Assembly (NCBI RefSeq): GCF_932276165.1
Contig: NC_063995.1
Location: 8,618,001-8,682,000 of the forward strand
Direction of reading: 5' to 3'
Length of the DNA stretch: 64,000 nt
Source of the DNA: Plutella xylostella
Lineage: Eukaryota; Arthropoda; Insecta; Lepidoptera; Plutellidae
A program made the position numbers and the translations under genes. Positions 1 through 12,000 of the stretch are shown piece by piece (within the stretch, counting starts at the first letter, position 1; each line of letters opens with the position of its first letter). The notes under the pieces are model-generated. The model was not told the DNA's origin. It worked only from the letters and a program-made list of their open reading frames with translations, and did no database searches.

Positions 1-69
1 GACTGTATAAAGAAGAACAAAGGCAAATAGACTTTGCATATTTGCTATGCGAAGTTTTTTTTACATTAC

Positions 70-3000
70 CTGCATGCCGCAAATGATTTCGTCCATGATC
101 CTGACACGCTCATCGGTTTTGTATGCAGTCTTCATTCGGAGTATGGCGGCGAGTTTGCTCATGTATGCTGTAAATATTATAAAAACGTAATGCATTACGT
201 GCCTTGAAAACTGAATGTACCTACGTAATGTGTAATGTTAAAGTTTTGATACAATTCAATGGCATGCATTGTTCGGAAAACCGCGATTATGAAATTCAAA
301 CTGTATTCGTCAATAGTTGCTGTAACTCGTCCAACTGTATTGGTCTGTTTAATAGTTGGTATAGCCGGAGTTGAACATACACTGGACTGGGATGGTCTGC
401 AGCACGATGCCGATGACGCCGACGATGGCCGCGTAGCCGATGCGGATGTAGATGAGGTAGCAGATGAGCACCACCTGCAGCGGCAGCAGCCAGATGAAGT
501 GCGTGTAGATGAAGGCGTAGTCGAACCGGTTCACGTCGTTAGACAGCAGGTTCACCACCTGCCCCGCCGTGGTCTGCGCCAGCGCGCCTGAACTCATGCG
601 CATCACCTGTAGAGACACAACAAACGATATCACATGTTTACAAACAACAGACAAGACGGATCGTGAGACAATCAGATACTTAATGACAGAGATCGTGATA
701 ATTAGCCGTCATGGGTTATTAATTCTTAGCGCCTTAAATCAGCACGATGAGGCTAATCTATGCTAAGGCGGTCGATCAGCGGTCGGTGCAATAAATTTTT
801 ATGCGACCAGTTTTTTTACGTCTTTGTTATACGTAGTAATAAATTACTACGATTTTGATGCAGTTTATGATTGTGATGAAGTTTATAATAATATTAACCT
901 TTCTGTAGATGAGCGAGCACGCAGCGATGCGCACTTTCATGCCGAACTTCTGCGTTGAGTAGGTGCCGTGGTGGTTGAGGAAGGCGATGAACAGTGACAT
1001 GAAGATGACGGCGCTGGCGCAGTACACGGCCTGCTCGTACGTCATGTCGGAGCCCGGCTCCCAGTAGCTCAGCAGCATGCTCAGCGCCACCGGCTGGAAG
1101 GGCCTGCAAACATTCGAATGCGTTCAAATTACTGCTAGGTACAGGTAGATCAATTCGAATGCATTAACGTCACTGCTAGACACAGACAAATTTCATAATA
1201 ATAATATGTGGGGACAGCTCACACATGGCCATCCGAACCAAGGTATAGTATGTTAAAGCTACATTATGTAGTAAAGCTTACTATAGTATAAATGATTATA
1301 CGACAAAAACGCGTGGTCTTGTTCACCTCAGCTAAGGCTATTGAAAAAATGAAATGGATATAGGTACTTAAGTAAAATTGTAGGTACTAGATATAAGTAA
1401 AAATTGTAATAGATTATAAGGAAAAAGTTGAAAAGATGCTCGAGGAGTTTCTTTCGCCATTTCTTTCCTTCTCAATGACGGGGCCTTTGTGAAATGGTGG
1501 TAGATGACTATCGACAAATAATTGTAAAATTTTACGTCGATTAAACCATTTGAATTTGAATTTGAATTTGTAGGCAGAACCTGTAATATGGGTATCGGTA
1601 AGCTGATATATCTACACAGATACAAATATCTGTCTAAATTTCTACTCCGGTCGGGGATCGAACCCGGCGGGACCTTCGGCATAACAGTCAGTGACACTAA
1701 CCATTATTCGGTCATCTCACCTATAACTCACAGTTTACATAATATTGTGGGAAAATTCCATTACAATATTTTTCTACGTAGTTTTTCGCGAAAAACAACA
1801 ATAACACAATTTACGGACAACTCCAAATATCATCTACCTGACCAATTGACCATCTTTAAACGGCTAAATATGGCGATTGCGTGACCGTGCAGAGTTAGCG
1901 AATCTAGCGGATTGACAAATAAAGTGCTCACTTGAGGAGGAGCGCCTGTATGAGGAACATGAACCCGGAAGGCGCGTAGCTCATCCAGAAGGCCTTGGTC
2001 ATGGCCCGCAGCAGGGACGGCTTCCTGCCCTGCCGACTCGCTAAAGCTATTTCTTCCAACCATTTTCTGTAACAAAACGTAAACAAATTAGTTGGAACAA
2101 ATAAATAAATCAAAGTTATAAATAAACAGTTTAAAAGGTACTAGCTTTTAACAAGAGTATGTGATCGTTTTATCTGCTAATGTGTTGAATCTATATGGGG
2201 ATTGGATTGCTTCGACGCAACGGCAGTGTTTGGAAAATATGTCGATTCGCACGGATGTGCGAACTCATTCCGGTGCAGGGACCAGACACGGTCGATAGGA
2301 CACCAAACAACACACAGTTAACTATCATGTTCATTCAACTTATAAACTGATTCGACTTAACTCAGAGAAATCCGTTTACATGTGAGGTTGATATTCAATT
2401 CTGTAGGACCAGCAACACCGATACAGTAATATTAGGTATAGCTGCTGTTCCTACATATTTGAGTATTAACCTCATTCACTATGCTAGCATAGTTTCTGTA
2501 GGATAAGGACAAATAGTAAGTTAGTAAGAAGAACTTATATTTTACTTCTTCAGATTTTTTTCAAGTACGATAATTAGCAGGTTGAAAGCGGAAATGTAGT
2601 ACCGCAAAGCATAGTTACAAGTCAAGATTAATACTATAATTAGTCATTTAAGCTCGTAAATAAGGTACGGTGAAGTTCATCAGGTATTGATGTCACGAGC
2701 AGTCACGACATGGCGTCCTCGCCAGTTTTTGTCATTTTCGATGTGTCGGTAGCACTGGCAGCTCAATATGTGTGAAATACAAACTTTAATGAATACTATG
2801 AATAGTTAATTCATAACCGTCATTTGTTTTTTTTTTGTCGAGTTAAGTTATAAACATATTAAAATGCTAATGGATGCTGCGTTCATTGATGAAGTCAATG
2901 TCTGTGGAGTGACGAAGAGTTTTACTTGAAAATACATATTTATTTATCCTATATGGTGTTTGAGGAAGAAGTGACAGGCTTTAGATGTAAATCATATTAG

Positions 3001-6000
3001 AAATTTTAATTCCTATAATAAAACTAATGACCTGCGGTTTTAATAAAAGTTTTTAATTTTATTACTGTGATTTAATTTTGTAGTACGAGATTTGATCTTA
3101 CGTGCCTGCACCTATTTCTTTTATGTACAAAATATTTGTACACATTTAGGTCTATTGTTTAATAAATTTCAGTGTAAGTATATCTAGAATTACCGCGATT
3201 ATCTTACGTATCGATGACGTTCATAGCCAAAACTTATAAACAGGTAAAAGTATCTTTATTAAACACTTATAAATGTTTTGCATATTTTTCCAGATGTTGT
3301 AATGTGGTGAGGCAAGGAGGCGCGGGTCGCGCGGTCACCTGCGGGGTCACTACAGCTTACGAAAAACTAAACAACGAGAGTTCGTACGTTTAATACAAAG
3401 AAACAAAGACGGTTAATGCAGCAGCGCCCCTAAACTTAGTTTTTCCGAGCGCTGTTCTAACCACGTATCGATCTCGTTGTATTTTATAGATTTTATTGAT
3501 TGCATGATAGCTCTCGATCGTTCGTTAGTCAGCATTAGTGACCCCCGTGAAGGCCGTCCTGGCACCGCTTGCAAGGCGAGCCGAATAAATATTTTGTACA
3601 ATAACACTTCAATAACATAAATAGATTTCATAACGAAGATGATACTAGGCACTTGGAAAAACCGAAAAACTAGTTAGACACTTGGGTTAGTCGCCTTAAA
3701 AACAGGGGAATAATTTATCAGTGGCTGAGCATCAGTCCGCGCCCAATTATCCCGCTTTGTTAGTAATGCTAGTGCGCCGAAAGCATAGGTATTCCTATAG
3801 ATAACTTAAAAAAATAAGTTAACATTTTAAGCACACTATTGTATGTACCAATTCGTATTTGTAGATAGATTTAAAACAATTTATGCAAAAATGCTAAAAT
3901 ACCTTCTACAAGTGAAAGCTATTGAGACCTGAGGATAAACTTTATAACCGGTATAGGTACTGTGAATACCTTGTAGTTGTACCTATCTATATTATTAGCG
4001 TAAATTCCTAAGTAGGTACTTATTGAATAAAATTGCCGGCATATCTACTTTAGGTTTCACACCTGAGAACACAAGTTATGCAGAACTTGAATACCTTTCT
4101 TTATAATGCAGCGCTGTTATTGGCTGATTTGTCGTTGTGTAAAACTTAAGCTCTTGATTAAGTAGACTTATGCGAGTGGGAAACTTGGCATTTACATTAA
4201 TATTGTGATAGATAGGTAAATATAAATACTTACCTAATTATCTGTATGGATTTAGACAACAGGCGCTCTACTCGTCAATAACAGATAGGCTACTAAAAGC
4301 TTAGAAAAGCTTTAAATGCGTAGCAAAGCTCCCGCACGTGCCACACAGTAACTTTATGCAATTCTGTTTTTCTGATTACGAAAATTCCCTTCTTACTTAT
4401 AAGTTGTAAGTAATATCTACTGATTTACGATTACAAGTTATTGGAATATTATCGTAAGTGCCTTCTTGTTAGTTATTGATTCATAACCTATAATTTTATT
4501 TCAAACCGTAAAATAGCACAAAAATAAATTGCAGCTGAACTTTTATATCATTTGCTTGTACATATAATTCAAAATAGATTTCTGAAGATAAATACGTTAA
4601 TACTTTGTACAGCTTTGTTCAGAAAAAATAAATTTTTCCGGATGAATTGTATAATGAAATAAGGCAGTATAATTATAAACGGAACCTATTAATTTGCTCC
4701 TAAGATAATATCAGGTACAAATTTCATAATAGGTTTATTTCCTTTGTTAGTGCCACTGTCGACTCGGCTCTTCAGCAACTCTTACACAATCGATAGCTAG
4801 TTGTAGGAGCAACTATTACTATATTTTCATCATCCAAGTTTCTTTATCATAATTATTATTCTTAAAATGATTGTGGTTTCGTTAAAAATAAATTACATAG
4901 GTTCATCAAATCAGTAACAGAACGGAAGCCAAGACTGCCTTAAACAGCTAAATAGCGATAACCGATTAAGTACCTGTAGTATAGACTGCATTGTAAACAA
5001 CTTCTACACTGAGGTTTTTTAACAAGAATCTAGAATGTGGGTATGCTTTTGTTTCATTGGGTAAGTATGCAAATGACACCGGTGGTAAGGTAGGTTATAA
5101 ATAAATCGTTAATCTCAGTCAGTACAACATAAAAGAGCCTAGAGATCTAGACAATACGTAAATACCTTGGATTTAATTAAGATTGAACGGATTATATTCT
5201 CTACCATCATTAAACAAGGAATCAAGGTTTTTGGTTTTTATTTATGATTTTGAACGAGGATCGGCTTATAAATTGTGTGAACGGTACTCGGCAACGAGAT
5301 GCGCCGGAGATACTGGCCGGCCCACTGCGTATTCCCAATTATACTTTCAAGTCATAAATAAGAAAGGTCGGGGAACTTAGGAATGAGAAAAATATAAAAA
5401 GAGGTCTGTAAATAATTGCAACCTTTTATAATGTACGTCTGTACTTCCTCATTGCTTTGTATCTTTTGCATACCGCAGTTCACATCGCGCGGAGTGCAAA
5501 CAGGTTGGCCACATATAGCGGCGCGGCGGGACACAGCGACCTATACTATGGCTATTCCTGTATAAATTGCATCCGTTTTACTGCATTTATCATAAAAGTT
5601 GAATGTTTTCATAATACGTTTTTTACGACCATGTTATAAATACTTTGAGATTATGATCGTTGTAATGTGTATGTCACTATGAATCACGGTAAACCTTAAT
5701 GCACTTCCCAATTAGTGCTGACCAATTAATATGTATTCGATAAGACCGTGGACACTTCGTGTACCGCAAGCCCGGTTTTTTCATCTAACGATAAGCATAC
5801 TTAATGATAGTTAACAAGCATAGACTTCCCTAACTAGAGGCTATGAAGTTAAAGAAAGCAATAGGCAATTGAGGGACTATTTGGGATGGGATGCGCCAGC
5901 AGCGTGTTTGATAGGAGGCGAGGCTGGTGCTCACGTGACTGCGTGACGCAGCGCGAGTGAGTGTTTAGCGAACGAGTGTGAGTTGCACAATCACTATAGT

Positions 6001-9000
6001 TATGTGCGGTGGAGGATTCGTAGCTAGTTTGGTCCTTGCGATGTTCTTAGCTCGGATATTGCAGAAGATATATTGTTAAACTGCTGGTGTTTGGTACATC
6101 ACTGAGCACTTAGTGCATACTGTAGGCTCTATTGTATCTGACGCTGCGATCTACCGCCTACCATCATCTGTTTTGCGAGCTGCTCTCACACAAGTCAAGG
6201 GCCATTGACTGATCAAAAAAGCAAATGAAAAAACTTAAATCCCGATAACTGTAAAAGGTCCCCGCAGACACAGATCTTATTTCCTCAACATCATTAACTA
6301 AACAGGTCGTCTGTATATTTGCATATTTAAGCATAATGGTAAAGGTAAACTGGATCGGCTGAGCCCTAAGTACAAATGAACAGTTACTCAATCCGCGGCG
6401 CGGGCCGGGTCGCGCTCGGTACTGTCGTTGTATAATGCGAGTGTCGCCGCACGGGCCACTCTAGCTTACGAAAACAAACTTTCGGAGCGGTGCTGCGACA
6501 GCCACAACTCTATCTCGATGTTTTAAACGTAACGATTGTATGACAGATCTCGTTCGTTAGTTTTTTGTAAAGCTAGAGAAACCATCGTGGGCCCCATCAC
6601 CTTGTCCTTATTTTGAGATGAAGTGCCGTTTAACATAATTTGTGTAATTATAAATTTTATGATTAGGTATTATAAATATTGCATCAGTTAGCGTGCTGTT
6701 TGTTCGCGTGTCCCTTGAGCTGACATCTTTAAACTGATAGCTGCTGCAAGTGCCATTTCTTACCTAACAGAGCAGCGTACTAATACTGCTATGCATTTAT
6801 CCTGTAGTTATATGTATTTATTTCAAGCGTGTGAAAAAATAATTCAGCCGTGTGTCATAGATCTACAGCCCTAACTAGTGCACAAAGCTAATGCGACAAA
6901 ATAAAAATAACTTGCAGGTTTCTTTGTTTGTGGCGTTGTCGTTATATGAGTGACCTCATCAAAAACAAATGTAGACAATAGGAAACTTTATTGATTACAC
7001 CTCTATTAATAAATTCAAAGAAACAAGCGCTAGAGCTTTTGCTGTTTATTTAAATACATCGAAATGTAATGTATTTCATATTAAGTACGAATACCGTTTT
7101 TATTTAACTTGAAATAATGAGGAACTCATATCCATAATAAAAGCCATCGAATCTTCACTCGAGGAATTGCGAAAAATAAACAAGTGACGCTCATGAACCA
7201 GCCACAACCGCGTTCACTGATCATACCCAGCCAACACAGGCGGCCAAGATATTTCATTAACACTATATTGAGGAAAATGGGTTTAAAAAGATTGTATTTC
7301 AATAAAGCGATATCATTTACCCAAATAAACCTTGCAGAAGCGCTGCAATGAAATCTGCATAACTAAATAAAAAGTGTTGAGTAGAAAATAGATCCTTGTC
7401 CTCTTGCGGCGACCTCCATCTTAATTTCTCCACAAACTAGTTTCCATGCAGACGCCACTCAAACATCTCATATTGCTAAATATCGCTATTGCGGTTCAAA
7501 TTCTTTTAGAGGCATGCAAACTTATGTTTGTATTGAGAAATAGAAACTTGAATTGGAAAGCCAGTTAGAGCTTTTACAGAAACTGGCATCGGGCCAAAAC
7601 ATGGAAGTGTGTTATGTCATGCGATGCAACTATTGTACGGTGGACATGTGATAGCTAGATATACCGTACACTTATTGAGAAAAGTGCTGGCTATCAAGCT
7701 GACTGGAATTAAATTAGCAAAGGACCAGCACGGTCGTGACGTTCTCTCATTACGATGCCACGAAATGACAGACATGGGCGTGGAGCGTAAGCCAAGGCTC
7801 CGCGGACCAATGGCGGTTCGCCGTGAACTGCGCCGGTTGAAGAGGAAGAGATTCCAACGAATAATCCGACATACTTAGTTAGCGAGTGACCGCAACTGCA
7901 TGGCATTGAACATTGTAAACATGAAGCTTTTGCCGTCATAAATCATCATGTCCGTGTCGATTCTCGCCTTGAGTCAGATCTGGTTACCGGCAACTTGAGA
8001 AGACGATGTGGTTTTTGACAAGAGGAGTCGGAGGGATGTGAGGAGGCTGCGGGACGCGGGGCGCGGGGCGCGGGGCGGCGCGGAGGTCAACGGCTACCGT
8101 GCGACGCGCGCGCTTGTCTCATTCATACACAATGCACATACAACAACCTATTACCAGCTGCATTTCTACATCAACCGATTATCTTAATGATATTGTTAGA
8201 CCCATCAGCTAGACAATCGTATCTATAGCCTTCCTTTATTTACTCAGCTTCTTTATCGCTATCCTTCAATCAACTTATTTAATTACATACATAGATAACA
8301 GTACTAGCTTCCTTAATAAAGTATTGTATTTTACATTCTGAGACTACATTTATGATGATTTCTTCGGAAGAAGTTCAACGTATGTACCTACCTTCTTGAA
8401 TAATGGTCAGAAAAACTTTGCTCAATATAAATATCCAGCAAATGAACATTAAGTTCGCTAGAAATGCACCGCAACTACAAAGCACAGCTTAGAACTCTTA
8501 GAAGAGACACGCTACAAGCTCGTGAGTTGTAGTTGTCCCTGGGTGAGTCATGTCTAGCCACTCTGTGTTCTGTAGCCGATCCTTTGTGCACTCGTCACAT
8601 CTCGCTACTGCACATCAGTATTAATGTAGGAAAATAGTGAACTCAAACACATCGAATTATCTAATCAGCGGCAATTGAGAGATTTTAGGTTGGCAGACTC
8701 TGTAGTGTGTATTAGTCAGCAGTAAAGTGATATTGCCTTCCTAACGTGTGACATGTGAAGGTACAGTTTTGTTTCAGTTGCCATTCACGTGGTGTTGTAT
8801 AGGCCTTTGTGTCAGGGGGGCGCGGCGACGGCCTGTATTTACCCTGTACTTATGGTATTGGGTCCCTTATGGATATATCTTTAGTAGAATGAATTAATGA
8901 TTTGAAAAAAACATTTGAAAGTGGTCCCGAGTTCCCAGGCGCCATGTCGGGTGCTAAGTCCCGGTATTCGCCAACATAACGGCAGCCTCACCGGACGGCG

Positions 9001-12000
9001 CCGCGCCACTCCCTCAGCACACTCAACACATTTCTTTTCACTATTCACCGCCATAATAACAGCTAACAATATCACATATGAGATGCTAGAAAAGTTGAAG
9101 TCCTTGACTTTAAAATGAATGTTTACTTTTATTTTTACGCCAAAAAAACTACGGATTGAGGACTAGGTCAAAGATCTCTCAGTGATGGCGAGTTTTTACG
9201 AGAGTATCGATAACCGGTACGAGCAGGCAATAGTCAGTACATTGCTGTACCGGTGCGCCATTGCTTTCCGGGTCTATCAATGATTATGAATTAAATTAAT
9301 TAACTATACCTGGGACATTACACAGGCTACATAAAAAAAATCTATACCTATGTGCTACAGCTGTCCCTTTCAAAAATGCTCCAGTGAAATGCATTTTGAT
9401 AAATAAATACCATGTATATGCAAGCAGATGAATAATTAACGAATATACTAAAGTCGTAGTATACATACTTACTATATAACACAGAATAATACAGATCTTA
9501 AATTTTTTCAAGGGGTCTACGGAAAATAGTACTTTACTAATAAATAATACTTTACTTTTAATTTATAAAAAAATGCCTTTATGATAAAAAGTAGCACGAA
9601 TTAAAAAGCACAAAAGCATATTTCAGTATTCTGACCAGTTAACTGTAAACTTAAATAAGTATGGTGTAAGAAATTTAAGCAACTTTAAGTATTAAGTTTC
9701 ATAAATGAAATTTATTTAATGCAAGGCAAGTTGGATACCTACTGGAGTGGCATTACATTTCAGTGAATGCCTGAGTTGTTTCAGGTAAATTTTCAATAAA
9801 TTTGATACTTGTTTTGATATATTTTATGCATAATTATATCTAACTGAGCTAAATACAGTATGTATTCATATTATGCGAAAATGCGAAACTTGCTGCTCTG
9901 TAACCCGAAGGATGGTGATTTGGGCAATGGTCATAGAGTAAATTACAAGATGCAAGCAAGTCACCTAGGTCACGAACCGTATCGCCGGTATAGAAAGAAT
10001 GAGTTACTTGTATTGAGTTTTTTAAAATAGTTAAATTCTTTCTTCTTTTACCATGTATTAGCGGTTTTCCTCCTTTTCTGGCGCATGCAATAAGCTGCAG
10101 AACAACTATAGAAAACTTAATGGCTTGAAAGTTTTACTACAGAACGTGTTTTAACATATTTCCGTGAGATACCTACCTCATACTGCCTATCTCCGAGAAG
10201 CGGGTCTAAAGTTCGTCGCTCGGTGACGTTTCGGCACACACTTATTTCACATTACGAATTAGGTGCTAATTTCTTGGGTAGTAAGGTCGCGAGTGCTGTG
10301 GATATTTGATGGACGATGTGGACTAGTGTCGTTGAATTGGTTAATAATGGTAGTCCGGTTCCTGTCAGTAGCTGCGTAACAGTTATCGAAGCGTCTTCGC
10401 CATTAACCAATGAGCCTCGTATAATCACAATTACCAGGAACTCCGGTTAGCTGGTCAGGATGCCGAATGTACTAAACTGTTGGCGTTTCTGGTGGGATAC
10501 TCTTGCTTGATGAAATACGAAGTATCTTCTTTTGCCACTGGTACGTTTAATGGAACGAGGTAGAGTCGTGCATGGTTGTCGCAGCAGCACAGTATCGCTT
10601 TTTTAAAGCTATGGTCCTCTTGCCAGCTACACTCCACGTTAAACGACGTTGACGTCCAAAAATGCTAGATGTAGGACTGTCCGAAGCAGCGCTCCAGTGT
10701 TTCACTGAATGCACTGCCTGCCCCCGGCGGCACGTCACCATCATTGACATATATATTACTGGTCACCATCTGTTTATTGGTTCGGTACTTGGTGAAGGCG
10801 CCTATCGGCGCCTCCCCCACAGTTAGGGTAAAGCTGAATAAGTCCCTTATGGCCGACTTCAGTAAATAGGTTTCATTTAGAAAAAAAAAAAAAAAAGTTT
10901 ATTGGTTCGGTGCGTTGAACAGTGTGTATGTTACGAGAACTCAACGAAACCAACGGTTATCGGTTCTTCGGCAGATATGTCAATTCAATGCTTTGCTTGT
11001 ACAAGTTAATTTCAGCAAATGAATCATCTTCTTATTTTAAATTTACATTAGTAAGTACTTAAATAATTTTAACAGTTATTTGGATTTTCCAATGTTTTTG
11101 AGGTATTTTCAGGATAAACAAACAATGATATCAGTCATTTAACTAGAATCTTGTTATCATATTAATATTAATTTGTTAAGTGCAAAAAATATACGCAAAG
11201 TAAAGAAGCACAACGCAGCAGAGACCACAAATTGGCAATGTGAGTGATTCGCACCTCATTGAGATATCTTTAAAAGGTGTGATTTCATGATACTAATTTC
11301 CAATAATAACATTACGATTTAGGCACTCCGCAAACACTCCTCTGTTCCTTTGTTTCCTTAATGATTATTAACTAGCACTTATCTAAGTAAATAATTAGCG
11401 ATCATTGTTAGTTTAGAAGTTTTTCTGCGTCCTCTTTATCTTTAGGATTAAACTATTGGCAAACAAGGATATTTTTAATTATATCTCTCTTCTAGTTATA
11501 TTCAAACGGGAAATTACGACAGATGATCTGATGATATCTTCGCGTCCTAGCGATAACAAGGTCTCCTGTCGCCGGCATAATATACGACGCTGCGCCTAAC
11601 ATATTATTAGATCATTTAGCGGTGTTTCATCATAGTCAATACATAAGTAATTAAATTCTATCTTAATGCTTTTTTTATGACACGAATTTGGTGTTTAAGA
11701 TATTGTTGCTACATATATTTGAAATTGAATAAGTGTTTCTGTTAAAATGTCCAGTTTTCAAATCGATTAGTCAGATATCTGAGATCACGTGCCAGGCTGC
11801 TCTCCCGTTCTTTATCTCGCGCTAATGTGTGTCGGCATTACCCTGCAGCCGGGACATTAGCTCAACACACTTCAATATTGATGACATGTATGGTAAAATA
11901 CCCTATTTTATAAACATTAGTTAATTGCACCTTGATTCATTATTAACTACTGGATTGTAATGATTCGGTGTGCAGCTGATTCAATAACTTTGTGAGTTGT

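Noticed and set aside
381..390. Donor gtgtatg at 382 for exon 4 of the minus-strand ABCC gene
   Set aside because: It leaves a phase that does not continue into exon 5; gtatgtt two bases on gives the conserved PVQ-S-YMSKL join and a total divisible by three.
7609..7878. 89-codon basic ORF in the ABCC intron
   Set aside because: No recognisable domain, no splice or promoter context, length within chance expectation.
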